A stretch of 64,000 nt of DNA from Bacteroidales bacterium (GCA_017960475.1 JAGCZH010000016.1:111126-175125), one strand, 5' to 3'. Shown: positions 35,085 through 45,655, numbered from the stretch's first letter. Notes: generated by a model not told the origin, from the letters alone. Translations and numbers: made by a program.

Positions 35085-36101
35085 ATGAAAAGAATAGCTT
35101 ATTTTTTCGTAGGAGCTTTGTCCTTGGTTATGCTCTTTTCTTCATGTGGAGAGCGAAAAATAGGTGGCAAACCTGGATCGTCTGGTAAAACATTGGAACT
35201 TATGGTTGTTTGCAAGAATAGTGTTTATAGCGGCACCACCAAGGATGCCCTTGACACGCTGTTCACAGTTCCTCAGGTAGGCCTTAACCAACCGGAGTCA
35301 CGATTCGACATGGTGCAAATACCTGCTTCAAGTTTTGAGAATAACACAATGTTCCAGTCTCATCGCAACATACTTATGCTTGAAGTTGACCCTCAGTCTC
35401 TCAACAAGGTCTATCTCGAATATGACAAGTGGGCTACTCCTCAGGTCGTTATCCGGATCACTGCTTCGGATAGACAATCACTTGATTCCATGTTGCTTGC
35501 CAATAAAGATCGTTTTCTGAAGGAATACTACTCTCAGGAATATCGTCGTATGGACAAGATCTTCTCTCAAACTCCTGACGTCAAGATTATCAATACCATA
35601 AAAGATAAATATGGTTTCCATCTCTCCATCCCCGAGGAGTTCTCTCTTGCCAAGTTGAGAGAGGAGAGCAATTTCACATGGGTACTGAAACAGACCAAGG
35701 ATTTCGACCTCCATCTCTATCTCTATTCGCAGCCGGCAAAAGATGCTTCTGTTTTTGAAGAGGCTACCATACTCAACAATCTCGATACTATCATGCGTCG
35801 TTATGTGCCAGGTCCCTCTGAGGGTAGCTACCCTGGTGTGGAGCGCCGAGATTTCTTCTACACCCGTGAGGTTATGTTGGGTGATGTCAAGGCTGTCGAA
35901 ACCCGTGGCTTATGGCGCACATACAACGACTTTATGAGCGGTCCTTTCGTATGCTACACTTTTGCCTCGCCCGACGGGTCTCGCATCCTTACCCTTATGG
36001 GCAGTGTCTACTCACCATCACAGCGCAGCAAAATGCTCATGAAACGTGACCTTCTTATGCAAGTTGATGGCATTTGCCGCTCAATGAGATTTGAAAAATA
36101 A
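35085..36101 (+). CDS. DUF4837-family lipoprotein
   Basis: A 338-residue lipoprotein (MKRIAYFFVGALSLVMLFSSC; lipidated Cys21). The body matches the DUF4837 family found across Bacteroidetes next to cell-envelope genes: GKTLELMVVCKNSVYSG, MDKIFSQTPDV, EFSLAKLREESNFTWV. No activity is known for the family. It is the first gene of a plus-strand run leading to uppS-bamA-ompH; the next gene starts 18 nt later. Confidence 0.88.
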   Translation: MKRIAYFFVGALSLVMLFSSCGERKIGGKPGSSGKTLELMVVCKNSVYSGTTKDALDTLFTVPQVGLNQPESRFDMVQIPASSFENNTMFQSHRNILMLEVDPQSLNKVYLEYDKWATPQVVIRITASDRQSLDSMLLANKDRFLKEYYSQEYRRMDKIFSQTPDVKIINTIKDKYGFHLSIPEEFSLAKLREESNFTWVLKQTKDFDLHLYLYSQPAKDASVFEEATILNNLDTIMRRYVPGPSEGSYPGVERRDFFYTREVMLGDVKAVETRGLWRTYNDFMSGPFVCYTFASPDGSRILTLMGSVYSPSQRSKMLMKRDLLMQVDGICRSMRFEK

Positions 36102-36119
36102 GGGCCTTTATTGTTTATC

Positions 36120-37001
36120 ATGTCTGTAGTAGTCCGATTGGTTTCACGTCTGGTCCCCGTGGTTATAGCGATGGCACTCTCTGTTTCAGGTGCCTTCGCG
36201 CAATCGTGGATGAGCCGTACAGAGATAGGTCTCACGGCAGGCGGAATGAACTATATCGGAGACCTCAATAATCAGAGTGTTTTCGGCAAAGTCAATGTTG
36301 CCGCGGGTGGATTGTTGCGATATAATATCGATGAGCGTTGGAGTATTCGTGGCGATGTGGATTACGGCCATGTAGAGGGAGGAAATCCCGACTACATTGA
36401 ACGCCGCAATCTTTCTTTCTATTCCCATATTTTTGAGGCGTCCCTCCGTGTAGAGTTCAATTTCTTCCCTTTCAGCATGCGTGAAGACCATTTTATTTGG
36501 ACTCCATACATCTTTGGTGGCATAGGCTTTTTCGCATTCAACCCCAAAGCTCAGTACACCGATCCCAATAGTGGAGAGACTCAATGGTATGAACTGCAGC
36601 CTCTCACCACAGAAGGTCAAGGGACTCCTCTTAACCCCCAAAACACTCCGTATAATCTTATGCAGCTCAATATGCCATTTGGTGTCGGTGTCAAATATCA
36701 CCCGTCCAAGTCGTTGACATTGTGTGCGGAATACGGGTTTAGAAAAACGTGGACCGACTATATCGATGATGTTAGTACACGGTATGTTGACAATGCGGAA
36801 CTCAAAAAGTATGCCAGCGATGTCGCCGCGGCTCTCGCCGACCGCTCTAACGAGGTGGTGCCCGATTACGTCAATGTCGCTGGTATTCAGCGCGGCGACG
36901 ACTCACTCGACGATTGGTATGCATACTTCAATGTCTCGTTGACAATTAAATTCGACTTCATTTTCGGATGGCTGCTTAAACGAAAATGTGACAACAAATA
37001 A
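36120..37001 (+). CDS. DUF6089-family outer membrane beta-barrel protein
   Basis: A 293-residue barrel protein from ATG 36120; a TTG 9 nt upstream is less likely. The signal peptide (VVIAMALSVSGAFAQ) is followed by strands typical of DUF6089 (EIGLTAGGMNYIGDLNN, WTPYIFGGIGFFAFNPKAQY, VGVKYHPSKSLTLCAEYGFR). It ends with a strand and a basic tail. The family often sits directly before uppS and bamA in Bacteroidetes, as here, which suggests a link to envelope assembly. Confidence 0.87.
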   Translation: MSVVVRLVSRLVPVVIAMALSVSGAFAQSWMSRTEIGLTAGGMNYIGDLNNQSVFGKVNVAAGGLLRYNIDERWSIRGDVDYGHVEGGNPDYIERRNLSFYSHIFEASLRVEFNFFPFSMREDHFIWTPYIFGGIGFFAFNPKAQYTDPNSGETQWYELQPLTTEGQGTPLNPQNTPYNLMQLNMPFGVGVKYHPSKSLTLCAEYGFRKTWTDYIDDVSTRYVDNAELKKYASDVAAALADRSNEVVPDYVNVAGIQRGDDSLDDWYAYFNVSLTIKFDFIFGWLLKRKCDNK

Positions 37002-37038
37002 TATTATCGCCATTCAATAATCTTTGAACTGCTTTGTT

Positions 37039-37791
37039 ATGAAGACAATAGACGATATCGATCTCTCCAATGTCCCTCGCCATGTGGCTGTCATCATGGA
37101 CGGCAATGGTCGTTGGGCACAGCGTCAGTCGGAAAAAAGACTGTATGGTCATCAACATGCCGTACAGGCTGTCCGCGACACTGTTGAGGCTGCGGCACGA
37201 CTACACGTTGACTACCTCACACTGTACACTTTCTCTACCGAGAACTGGAATCGTCCCAAAGATGAGGTGGACGGACTTATGCAGCTTATGATTAAGGCTG
37301 TTGAGGATGAGACATCTACACTACTCAAAAACAATGTCCGCCTGCTGATCATAGGAGATATCCAACGTGTACCAGAGTCTTCTCGAGAGTCTATCATGAA
37401 ATGTTGCGCTGACACTGCCGCCAACACTGGAACCACTCTTGTCCTTGCTCTTAGCTACAGCTCTCGCTGGGAGATTGCAGAAGCACTGCGCACGTTGGCT
37501 ACCGATGTCGCCGAAGGTACGTTGAAACCAGAAGAGATTGATGAGGATACTATTCGCAAATATCTTGAAACCAGAGAAATGCCAGACCCTGACTTGCTGA
37601 TACGCACTGGTGGAGAGCTGCGCGTTAGCAACTTCTTGCTGTGGCAGATGGCATACACAGAGTTCTATTTCACCGATATTTTGTGGCCTGATTTTCGTAT
37701 GGGAGATTTCTACGAAGCCGTATTCCAGTATCAAAACCGCCAGCGTCGCTTTGGGAAAACAGGTGACCAGGTAAAACAACAACAGCCATAA
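37039..37791 (+). CDS. uppS: Isoprenyl (undecaprenyl) diphosphate synthase
   Basis: A cis-prenyltransferase that makes the C55 lipid carrier for peptidoglycan and LPS. It has 250 residues from ATG 37039; an upstream TTG would add five non-conserved residues. Motifs are HVAVIMDGNGRWAQ with the catalytic Asp, TLYTFSTENWNRP, and LIRTGGELRVSNFLLWQ with the pyrophosphate-binding Arg. It is 37 nt after the DUF6089 gene and 79 nt before bamA, a standard Bacteroidetes order. Confidence 0.96.
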   Translation: MKTIDDIDLSNVPRHVAVIMDGNGRWAQRQSEKRLYGHQHAVQAVRDTVEAAARLHVDYLTLYTFSTENWNRPKDEVDGLMQLMIKAVEDETSTLLKNNVRLLIIGDIQRVPESSRESIMKCCADTAANTGTTLVLALSYSSRWEIAEALRTLATDVAEGTLKPEEIDEDTIRKYLETREMPDPDLLIRTGGELRVSNFLLWQMAYTEFYFTDILWPDFRMGDFYEAVFQYQNRQRRFGKTGDQVKQQQP

Positions 37792-37870
37792 AAAAACACT
37801 ATACATACAATAAAACGCATTTTTCTCTGTTACCCTTATTTAAAGACTAATTCGGATTCTATAGATACTG

Positions 37871-40414
37871 ATGAAACTTATTGCCCGTTTATTGACTCTT
37901 TCCCTCCTCTTGGTTTGCTGCTTTGACGCTAAGGCTCAGGTGGTGCTGGGAGGGGATTATGATATTGACTATCTTACTCCTAAGACATACGAAATCGGAG
38001 GTATAACTATCGATAATGATAACAATCTGGACCAGCGTATGGTATTGCTTGTCGCAGGTCTCCAGGTCGGCGATGTCGTCAAAATACCTGGCGACAAAAT
38101 ATCTACAGCCATCGATAATCTCTGGCAGCAGGGACTTTTTGATGATGTGCAGGTCCTCCTTTCCAGAATTCAGGACGATAAGGTGTTTCTAAAGATAGTG
38201 CTTCGCAGTCGTCCGAAACTTGCCGCTGTCCGTTTTAATGGCATCAGCGGCAACGACGCCGACAAATTGGGCAAGGATTTTGGCATCCATGTCGGCGATG
38301 TGGTTACGGAGAATATGCTGAAGACCAGTGTCAACAAGGCTCGTTCCTACTATGCCGACAAAGGTTTCACCAATGTGCAGGTCAACACCAGCCTTGGCGC
38401 GGACACCTCGGGACGTAACGATTATGTTGTGCTTACTTTCGACATCAATAAGGGTAAACGTGTGAAGATAGACTCTCTCATTTTTGAGGGCAACGAGCAG
38501 GTGCCGACCAAAAAGTTGCTCCGAAAAATGAAAAACACCCATGATGTGCACTACTTCAAGAAGTTTTATGTATGGACCAAGGGCTTCTGGAGCCGCTCTA
38601 AATTCCGTGACTTCGAGCTTCATGACGACTTGGATCAAATCATTTCATATTATAATGAGCTGGGTTACCGTGACGCCCGAATTGTCATGGACACTATGTG
38701 GCCTGTCGCCAGCGAAGACCTTAACATCTCCGCCAACAAAAAGAAAAAACAGGATCGTGTAAAGGTCAAAGTGAAAATATATGAGGGCTCGCCATTCTAT
38801 TTCCGCAACATCACCTTCTCTGGCAACACGGTGTATTCTTCCGATCTGCTCTCCAAACACCTCCGTATCAATAAGGGTGACCCGTACAACAAAACGACTC
38901 TCGAGACCAACCTTACTTACAACCCCAGCGGTACCGATATCACCTCTATGTATATGGACAATGGGTACCTTTTCTTCAATGTGACTCCCGTTGAAGTCGC
39001 CGTTCAGGACGACTCCATAGATATCGATATCCGTATTGTCGAAGGCAAACAGGCTCGCATTCGTAATGTCATTGTTGAGGGCAACACTATCACCAATGAC
39101 AAAATCATCTATCGCGAGCTCCATACAAAACCTGGCGACCTCTTCAACCGTGATGCTATCATCCGTAGCCGTCGTGAACTTGTGACTCTGGGCTACTTCA
39201 AAGAGGAGACTCTCATCCCTGAGCCACGCCCCAACACCAAGGACGGCACCGTCGACATCGTATATAAGGTTGAGGAGAACCAAACATCCCAGCTGCAGCT
39301 CCAAGGCGGTTACGGCAATGGCATGATTATCGGTCAGGTTGGTATCCAACTCAACAATTTCTCCGCACGCAATATCTTCAACAAGAAGGCATGGCAGCCT
39401 CTGCCTGCCGGCGACGGTCAGAAACTTATGCTCAATGCGGTATCCAATGGACGCTACTATTATGCCCTCAACGCTGGCTTCACCGAACCTTGGCTCGGTG
39501 GCAAACGTCCTCAGGCATTTTCAATATCGGTCTCTCACAACCTTATCAGCAATGGCTTCTGGCAAGAGAAGGGTAGCGATGGATACTACAGCCTCGCCAT
39601 CACAGGCGCCACAATGTCGCTGACACGTCGTGTCAAATGGCCCGATGACTATTTCATAATGTCTCAGTCTCTGGCCTTCCGCCACTACACTCTTAACAAC
39701 TATACCGCGCTGACATCCTATTTTATCGATGGCCATGCCAACGACCTCTCATATAGTATCGGCTTCAGCCGCAACTCCCTCGACTCTCCAATCTATCCTC
39801 GCAGTGGATCGGAAATCTCCGTCCAGGCTTTTGCAACGCCTCCTTATTCTATCATCAATGGCAAGGACTACAGCCAGATGGAGGCTTCCGACAAATATCG
39901 TTGGCTGGAGTATTATAAGTTTAATCTGCGTGGCTCCTGGATGCTCAACCTCGTTGGTGACGTCGTCCTGAATGCTCGTTTCCGTTTCGGATATATGGGA
40001 TATTATAACGAGGATATAGGTCTGTCTCCTTTCGGACGCTACTATGTCGGTGGCGACGGCCTCTCCTCATGGGTTCTCGATGGCCGTGAGGTCATACCTC
40101 TTCGTGGCTACAAGAACGCTAGCTTGAGCCCCGACAACGGTGCCTCGGTGTTCGACCGCTACACCCTTGAGTTGCGCCAGCCTATTATCGAAAGTGCCAG
40201 TGCCACTATTTATGTCCTCGGTTTCCTCGAGGGAGGCAACTCGTGGGCTACTATGAAGGAGTTCCAACCCTTCAGGGTTTATAATTCCGCTGGTGTTGGA
40301 GTGCGTCTTTATATGCCTATGTTCGGTCTTATCGGTATCGACTGGGGCTATGGCTTCGACGGAATCAACGGCGGCAGCCAGTTCCACTTCAGCATAGGAC
40401 AAAGTATTGATTAA
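37871..40414 (+). CDS. bamA: Outer membrane protein assembly factor BamA
   Basis: The central Omp85 protein that folds barrel proteins into the outer membrane. It has 847 residues: a signal peptide (MKLIARLLTLSLLLVCCFDAKAQ), five POTRA repeats over about 40-440 (YEIGGITIDNDNNLDQRM, KVKVKIYEGSPFYFRNITF), and a 16-strand barrel from about 460 to the end. YGNGMIIGQVGIQLNNFSAR marks the first strands and the C-terminus ends in a strand (FHFSIGQSID). The two OmpH/Skp genes follow directly, giving the client chaperones next to the insertase. Confidence 0.95.
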   Translation: MKLIARLLTLSLLLVCCFDAKAQVVLGGDYDIDYLTPKTYEIGGITIDNDNNLDQRMVLLVAGLQVGDVVKIPGDKISTAIDNLWQQGLFDDVQVLLSRIQDDKVFLKIVLRSRPKLAAVRFNGISGNDADKLGKDFGIHVGDVVTENMLKTSVNKARSYYADKGFTNVQVNTSLGADTSGRNDYVVLTFDINKGKRVKIDSLIFEGNEQVPTKKLLRKMKNTHDVHYFKKFYVWTKGFWSRSKFRDFELHDDLDQIISYYNELGYRDARIVMDTMWPVASEDLNISANKKKKQDRVKVKVKIYEGSPFYFRNITFSGNTVYSSDLLSKHLRINKGDPYNKTTLETNLTYNPSGTDITSMYMDNGYLFFNVTPVEVAVQDDSIDIDIRIVEGKQARIRNVIVEGNTITNDKIIYRELHTKPGDLFNRDAIIRSRRELVTLGYFKEETLIPEPRPNTKDGTVDIVYKVEENQTSQLQLQGGYGNGMIIGQVGIQLNNFSARNIFNKKAWQPLPAGDGQKLMLNAVSNGRYYYALNAGFTEPWLGGKRPQAFSISVSHNLISNGFWQEKGSDGYYSLAITGATMSLTRRVKWPDDYFIMSQSLAFRHYTLNNYTALTSYFIDGHANDLSYSIGFSRNSLDSPIYPRSGSEISVQAFATPPYSIINGKDYSQMEASDKYRWLEYYKFNLRGSWMLNLVGDVVLNARFRFGYMGYYNEDIGLSPFGRYYVGGDGLSSWVLDGREVIPLRGYKNASLSPDNGASVFDRYTLELRQPIIESASATIYVLGFLEGGNSWATMKEFQPFRVYNSAGVGVRLYMPMFGLIGIDWGYGFDGINGGSQFHFSIGQSID

Positions 40415-40542
40415 TGAAATTTGCCATTATAATCTCATATCACAACAAAAATAAGTAACAGTTAAAATAAGGTATAACGATGCTCTAGTCTAATGTGTTG
40501 ACTATAATAATCGAGAACTCTTTAAACTATAAACTTTACTGA

Positions 40543-41115
40543 ATGAAACGTCTACTGCTTATAGCTGCCTTTTTGCTCCCTATGGCTTTGCAGGCTCAGA
40601 AATATGCTTGTGTCAATACGGAGTATATTCTGGCCAAGGTGCCCGACTATTCCCGTGCCCAGTCGCAGCTTGACAAACAGGCGGCAGCATGGCAGAAGGA
40701 GTTGGAGGCAAAATTCCAGGAGATAGACAAACTCTATAAAACTTTCCAGCAAGAGGCATATCTCTTGCCGGAAAACCTTAAACATAAGCGTGAAGAAGAG
40801 CTGAAAGCCAAAGAGAATGAGGTTCGTGAGCTTCAGATGAAATATTTTGGAGCTGGTGGTGACCTCGACAAAAAGCGTGCCGAGCTGATGAAGCCAATCC
40901 AAGATCGTGTCTACAGCGCCATAGAGCGTGTCGCAAGAGAGAAAAGCTATGCTTTCATTCTCGATAAGGCGGGATCGCCTACACTACTGTATGTGAGCGA
41001 CAAATACGATGTCAGCGACCAGGTGCTCGAAATGATGGGTATCAATCCTTCCTCCGCGACAGAAGGCGACAAAGAGGCTACAAATCCAGAGATGAAACGC
41101 TCCTCGCGACGCTAA
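40543..41115 (+). CDS. OmpH/Skp-family periplasmic chaperone (copy 1)
   Basis: A 190-residue Skp-like chaperone for unfolded outer membrane proteins. A signal peptide (MKRLLLIAAFLLPMALQAQ) is followed by KYACVNTEYILAKVPDY. A long charged coiled-coil tentacle spans about 40-120 (QAAAWQKELEAKFQEIDKLY). A C-terminal body strand (SYAFILDKAGSPTLLYVSD) completes the fold. It has an extra 30-residue hydrophilic tail compared with copy 2, and lies 128 nt after bamA. Confidence 0.93.
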   Translation: MKRLLLIAAFLLPMALQAQKYACVNTEYILAKVPDYSRAQSQLDKQAAAWQKELEAKFQEIDKLYKTFQQEAYLLPENLKHKREEELKAKENEVRELQMKYFGAGGDLDKKRAELMKPIQDRVYSAIERVAREKSYAFILDKAGSPTLLYVSDKYDVSDQVLEMMGINPSSATEGDKEATNPEMKRSSRR

Positions 41116-41188
41116 TTATTGCTACAATATTTAACCATTGATAATTAATTTCTAAGTCTTACTAATATTCTTAAACACATCATCAGTA

Positions 41189-41701
41189 ATGAAAAAAAGT
41201 TTGATTTTATTGTTTGCCGCTGTAATCGCTTTTGGCGCTTCGGCAATGGCACAGAAAACCATTAAGTTAGGACACATCAATTCCTCTGAACTCATGCAGA
41301 TTATGCCTGGCAAGGACTCTGCTCAGGCTGCTTTTGAAGCTGAAGTGAAGATCCTTGAGGGTGAACTCACTGCTATGCAGGAAGAATTGCAGAAGAAATA
41401 CACCGACTATCAGGAGCGTAAGTCTCAGATGACCGAACTTATTCGTTCTACCAAGGAACAGGAACTAAACGACCTCAACCAGCGTATCACTGTCTATCAG
41501 CAGAACGCTCAGCAGAAACTCCAGGAGAAGGAAAAAGAGTTGCTTCAGCCTATCATCGACCGCGCTAAGCAAGCCATATCCGATGTCGCTAAAGAGAATG
41601 GCTACACCTACATCTTCGACTCCAGCGCCGGAACTTTGCTCTATCAGCAAGATAGCGACGACATCTTCTCTCTCGTTAAGAAGAAACTTGGTCTCAAGTA
41701 A
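41189..41701 (+). CDS. OmpH/Skp-family periplasmic chaperone (copy 2)
   Basis: A 170-residue paralogue of the preceding gene: signal peptide MKKSLILLFAAVIAFGASAMAQ, body start IKLGHINSSELMQIMPG, a coiled coil rich in Glu/Gln/Lys at about 50-120, and the end strand YTYIFDSSAGTLLYQ. Pairs of Skp genes after bamA are usual in Bacteroidetes and probably split client range. The run ends at a strong hairpin that also stops metG from the other side. Confidence 0.94.
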   Translation: MKKSLILLFAAVIAFGASAMAQKTIKLGHINSSELMQIMPGKDSAQAAFEAEVKILEGELTAMQEELQKKYTDYQERKSQMTELIRSTKEQELNDLNQRITVYQQNAQQKLQEKEKELLQPIIDRAKQAISDVAKENGYTYIFDSSAGTLLYQQDSDDIFSLVKKKLGLK

Positions 41702-41748
41702 TCACTTTTTATAATTTATTAGGAGCTATCAGTTCAGACTCCTAAACA

Positions 41749-41785
41749 AAAAAGAGTGCCGCATATTTGTTTGCGACACTCTTTT
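41749..41785. terminator. Bidirectional terminator between ompH and metG
   Basis: Stem AAAAGAGTG.CGCA / TGCG.CACTCTTTT with one mismatch and a 7-nt loop. A and T runs flank it, so it suits both convergent genes. Confidence 0.85.
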
Positions 41786-41804
41786 CTATTGATACTTGGT
41801 ATTG

Positions 41805-43865
41805 TTATCCGACGTTTACGCCTGTTGTAACCAACTGGCTTGGAGTTATTAGAACAAGTCGTCCGTCTTTGTCTTCGGCGCTTAGTATCATGCCCTCACT
41901 AACCACGCCTTTCAGTTTGCGTGGCTCGAAGTTGGCGATGAAACACACCTGCATACCAACCAGTTTCTCGGGTTCCGGATAGTATTTGGCTATGCCGCTG
42001 ACAATAGTGCGTCCGCCCATACCGTCGTCGATTTTGAACTGCAGCAGTTTGTCGGCCTTGGGCACTTTGCTGCACTCCAGAACGGTACCCACTCTGATGT
42101 CAACCTTGCCGAAATCGTCAAAGGCAACCTTTTCTTTGATACTGGCTGGTTGCCATGCGTTTAGTTCGTTTTGGCGTTTGGTCTCCAGCAGTTTGTTCAC
42201 TTGAGCCTCGATTTCGGCATCCTCGATTTTCTCGAAAAGCAGTTCGGGTTGAGCAAGCTGATATCCGCTTTCCAGCAGTTCTGCGCCGCCGGCGTCTTTC
42301 CATCCCTTTGCAGGCAGGTTCAGCATGGCGTGAATCTTGTCGGCTGTGAAGGGGAGGAAGGGGGCGCACAGTATTGCGAGGTTAGCGCATACTTGCAGTG
42401 CGATGTTAAGTACTGTGGCTGTGCGTTCGGGGTTTTCCTTGAAGAGTTTCCATGGTTCTGTTTCAGTGAGATATTTGTTGCCGAGACGAGCCAGATTCAT
42501 CATCTCTGCCAGAGCTTCGCGGAATCGGTAGGTCTCTATCGAACGCCCCACTTTTTCTGGATACAGGGCCATTTCGGCAATGGTCTGGCGGTCAAGATCG
42601 GTCAATTCACCTTTTACCGGCACTTTTCCACCGAAGAACTTGTGGGTCAATACCAAGATACGATTAATGAAATTGCCAAGGATTGCGACGAGCTCGCTAT
42701 TGTTTTTCAATTGGAAGTCCTTCCAAGTGAAGTCGTTGTCTTTTGTCTCAGGGGCGTTGCTGCAGAGAGTGTAGCGCAGCACATCCTGTTTGCCTGGGAA
42801 CTCTTTCAGATATTCGTGCAGCCATACGGCCCAATTGCGTGAGGTGCTTATTTTGTCTCCCTCGAGGTTGAGAAACTCGTTGGCCGGAACATTCTCGGGT
42901 AAAATGTAGCTGCCATCGGCATGAAGCATGGAGGGGAAAATAATGCAGTGGAATACAATATTATCCTTGCCGATGAAATGGACCAGCTTTGTGTCGTCGT
43001 TTTTCCACCATTTCTCCCAGTCGTCGCCTTTCAGCTGTTTGGTGAAGCTTATGTATCCTATAGGTGCGTCAAACCATACATACAGCACTTTACCCTCCGC
43101 GTCCTTTAATGGAACTTTGACACCCCAGTCAAGGTCGCGAGTTACTGCGCGGGGTTGCAGACCTGCGTCAATCCAGGACTTGCATTGTCCGTAGACATTT
43201 GTTTTCCAGTCGTCTTTATGGTTTTCCAGAATCCATTGACGCAGCCAGGGTTCGTCTTTGTCCAGAGGCAGGAACCAGTGTTTTGTCTCTTTGAGCACAG
43301 GCTTCGCACCACTAAGAGCCGATTTGGGATTTATGAGGTCTGTGGCGTTGAGTGATGTGCCGCAGGCCTCACACTGGTCTCCATAGGCGCGCTCGTTGCC
43401 GCAATGCGGGCATGTGCCGGTGATGTAGCGGTCGGCGAGGAACTGACCAGCCTCCTCGTCGTAGTATTGCATAGAGGTCTTCTCGATGAATTTCCCCTCT
43501 TTATAGAGCTTTTCGAAATATGCCGCTGCGGTCTCGTGGTGCTCTTTGCTCGATGTGCGGCTGTAGATATCGAACGATATGCCGAGCTCAGCGAACGAGT
43601 TCTTGATGATGGTGTGGTAGCGGTCGACAATGTCCTGAGGTGAACAGCCCTCTTTTCTGGCTTTGATAGTGATTGGAACGCCGTGTTCGTCGCTACCGCC
43701 AATAAACATAACTTGCTCGCCCTGTGCGCGCAGGTAACGCACATAGATATCGGCAGGGACATAGACACCTGCCAAATGTCCTATATGTACAGGACCGTTG
43801 GCGTAAGGCAGAGCCGAAGTTACAGTGTAACGTTTGAATTTCTTGTCTTTTTCTGTGTATATCAT
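41805..43865 (-). CDS. metG: Methionyl-tRNA synthetase
   Basis: Charges tRNA-Met; 686 residues. The class I motifs are HIGH in [12 protein letters not shown] and KISTS (KMSKS-type) near residue 345. A zinc knuckle ([18 protein letters not shown]) lies near 150-165, followed by the anticodon-binding helical domain. Residues 580-686 form a C-terminal EMAP/Arc1-like tRNA-binding domain ([20 protein letters not shown]). It is last in a minus-strand run with the PNGase-like, esterase and 66-residue genes, 30 nt after the last of these. Confidence 0.97.
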   Translation of the reverse strand: MIYTEKDKKFKRYTVTSALPYANGPVHIGHLAGVYVPADIYVRYLRAQGEQVMFIGGSDEHGVPITIKARKEGCSPQDIVDRYHTIIKNSFAELGISFDIYSRTSSKEHHETAAAYFEKLYKEGKFIEKTSMQYYDEEAGQFLADRYITGTCPHCGNERAYGDQCEACGTSLNATDLINPKSALSGAKPVLKETKHWFLPLDKDEPWLRQWILENHKDDWKTNVYGQCKSWIDAGLQPRAVTRDLDWGVKVPLKDAEGKVLYVWFDAPIGYISFTKQLKGDDWEKWWKNDDTKLVHFIGKDNIVFHCIIFPSMLHADGSYILPENVPANEFLNLEGDKISTSRNWAVWLHEYLKEFPGKQDVLRYTLCSNAPETKDNDFTWKDFQLKNNSELVAILGNFINRILVLTHKFFGGKVPVKGELTDLDRQTIAEMALYPEKVGRSIETYRFREALAEMMNLARLGNKYLTETEPWKLFKENPERTATVLNIALQVCANLAILCAPFLPFTADKIHAMLNLPAKGWKDAGGAELLESGYQLAQPELLFEKIEDAEIEAQVNKLLETKRQNELNAWQPASIKEKVAFDDFGKVDIRVGTVLECSKVPKADKLLQFKIDDGMGGRTIVSGIAKYYPEPEKLVGMQVCFIANFEPRKLKGVVSEGMILSAEDKDGRLVLITPSQLVTTGVNVG

Positions 43866-43895
43866 AGTATGATGTTTTTTTCGTTTCTTTTTCCT

Positions 43896-44096
43896 CTAAA
43901 GTGTTTCTAGTCTCTTTAGTTCTTCTTTTAGCTTTTCTAGCTGGCTGTTGATGAAATCCTCGCTGTATTTGCTGTCGCAGAATCCATTTCCACGGGCTAT
44001 ATATTCCGGGTTTTCCATATCGCTGTCAAGCTCTTCATAGTTGGCTATGGCTGTTTTCAGTTGTTCTATCTTTTTGCGTTTCTCTTCGTCGGTCAT
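43896..44096 (-). CDS. Small charged coiled-coil protein, unknown function
   Basis: A 66-residue protein rich in Glu and Lys with heptad-like helices at both ends (KRKKIEQLKTAIANYEEL; SQLEKLKEELKRLETL) around a short GNGFCDSKYSED centre. I do not recognise it. Its ATG overlaps the stop of the esterase gene by 4 nt (ATGA) and metG starts 30 nt after it, so it is very likely translated. Confidence 0.65.
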   Translation of the reverse strand: MTDEEKRKKIEQLKTAIANYEELDSDMENPEYIARGNGFCDSKYSEDFINSQLEKLKEELKRLETL

Positions 44097-45655
44097 TTCT
44101 CGATTCTCTTTTTAATGTTGAAAGCAAAGCCTTTGTCGTTAATGCCGGAGGCGCGTACCATGCGATTGTTTTCTTCGTCGCGCCACACAACCCATATGTC
44201 GCTGCCATCAATCTTCATGATAAATCCTCCATCAATATGCCACGATATGTCGGAGACCCCATTGGCGTCGACATATATGTGTCGAGGATCGCCGGGGTCT
44301 TCCTCCAATTTTGGTTTCTTGCCGGCGATTTCTTCATAAAAGAATGCGGACATTTTGTCTCGGATAAATTCATAGTTTTTCTGACACCAGGTTCCATCGC
44401 TATTATAGTGTAGCGAATGTCCTTGATTCTCAAAGGAATAAAACTCACTTCTCAATCCTAAATCTTTGGCTCGAATGTCTATCTGCACCGAGCCATACAT
44501 GAGGTCGAAAAGGCGTTTGCCCAGCTTTTCGCTGACATCTCTGAAGGGATAACCTTTGTCGTAAGGCACTACTAGATCTTTGTCACCATGAAATGAGATG
44601 ATGTCTGTTTTGCTGTTTTTCAGCATGTTCAGATTAGTGATAGCGCCCCACATGTTGGCCAAAGCCTTGATTCTAAATGTGGCATGGCTGCTGTTCCCGC
44701 TGCTTGCTATTGTTCCCATGTCGCGGAATCTGTTGCCTTTCACTGCCTGTGGCCGGTCGTTGTCGGTCATAAAAGCAAGGTTCAAAGCTGTGATACTTCC
44801 TGCGCTGGCCCCTCCAACAAAAATATTGGATGTGTCTATATTATAGTATTTTGCATGGTCTACAAGGAAACGCATGGCGGCATGGGCGTCTTGCAATGCC
44901 ATATAGCCTGTTCTGGTTATCTCATTCTTGGTGGGGAAAAAACCGAGTCGGTAGTTTGCGCTAACAGCGACATAACCCATTGATGCAAAGTGTTTGCACC
45001 ATCCGCTGATAGCGCTGTCGCCTTTGTCACCTACCAGAAAACCGCCTCCATGAAGGAGCAGGAGCAGAGGATGTTTCTTTTCGTTGTCGCTGGTGTCGTC
45101 GGGCATATAAATATCCATTTTTAGCGACTGTGTAGTCTTTGTAATGGCTGTTGTCAAACAGTCTAAGGCGATTTGCCAATAGCTGTCGTCATGAGTTCCT
45201 GGCTTGCTGCACCAGTAGCCTAATGCCTGTCCGTATTCTATGTCTTTCTGCACTTTGATTTTCTTTGTCGGCCTTTGAAACAGGGCGTCGTCTTTGGGTT
45301 CGTATTCTGGAGCGCTGTAGACGTATACCAAAGCCTCGTGTCTTTTCTCTTTCCAATGGCGGTCATGGACAAATGTTTTGCGTTCCACACAGTTGCTACC
45401 AGGTGTTACCTGATAGTAAAAACCATGAATGCTGTCTTTGCTGATACTGTCAACAGTTACAAAGCAGGTGTCGTTGCCGATAATAACCTTGTACATAACG
45501 CCAGTATCGGGAGTATAGTCTCCCTTTAGGATGTATGGCAGTTCCGGTATGTCGGTGGGTGACTGTTGGGCAGGCCCCTTGGTGTCGGTGACTTTGCTTT
45601 TACATCCTGCTATCAGTAATATCGAGAGGAGGATAATGTATATGCTTCTTTTCAT
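44093..45655 (-). CDS. Alpha/beta-hydrolase (carboxylesterase) lipoprotein
   Basis: A 520-residue lipoprotein (LLIAGC lipobox, Cys18). About 160 residues of unknown fold precede an alpha/beta-hydrolase domain with the oxyanion motif LLLLLHGGGFLVGDKG, the nucleophile elbow GGASAGSITALNL and a later FHGDKDLVVP acid region and NQGHSLHY histidine. This resembles carboxylesterases and xylan/acetyl esterases of the HGGGF type. It starts 4 nt after the PNGase-like gene, suggesting joint action on glycoconjugates, possibly removing O-acyl groups. The C-terminal 60 residues are an added beta segment. Confidence 0.85.
   Translation of the reverse strand: MKRSIYIILLSILLIAGCKSKVTDTKGPAQQSPTDIPELPYILKGDYTPDTGVMYKVIIGNDTCFVTVDSISKDSIHGFYYQVTPGSNCVERKTFVHDRHWKEKRHEALVYVYSAPEYEPKDDALFQRPTKKIKVQKDIEYGQALGYWCSKPGTHDDSYWQIALDCLTTAITKTTQSLKMDIYMPDDTSDNEKKHPLLLLLHGGGFLVGDKGDSAISGWCKHFASMGYVAVSANYRLGFFPTKNEITRTGYMALQDAHAAMRFLVDHAKYYNIDTSNIFVGGASAGSITALNLAFMTDNDRPQAVKGNRFRDMGTIASSGNSSHATFRIKALANMWGAITNLNMLKNSKTDIISFHGDKDLVVPYDKGYPFRDVSEKLGKRLFDLMYGSVQIDIRAKDLGLRSEFYSFENQGHSLHYNSDGTWCQKNYEFIRDKMSAFFYEEIAGKKPKLEEDPGDPRHIYVDANGVSDISWHIDGGFIMKIDGSDIWVVWRDEENNRMVRASGINDKGFAFNIKKRIEK

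Noticed and set aside
38645..39349. 234-codon frame opposite bamA
   Set aside because: Antisense to clear BamA POTRA repeats; low-complexity hydrophobic composition only.
42171..42842. 223-codon frame opposite metG
   Set aside because: Antisense shadow of a well-conserved synthetase; no motif or leader.
43907..43940. CTAG/TTAG motifs spaced 9 and 12 nt in the 66-residue gene
   Set aside because: They are explained by Leu codons (CTA) of a heptad helix, so I do not count them as part of the repeat family.
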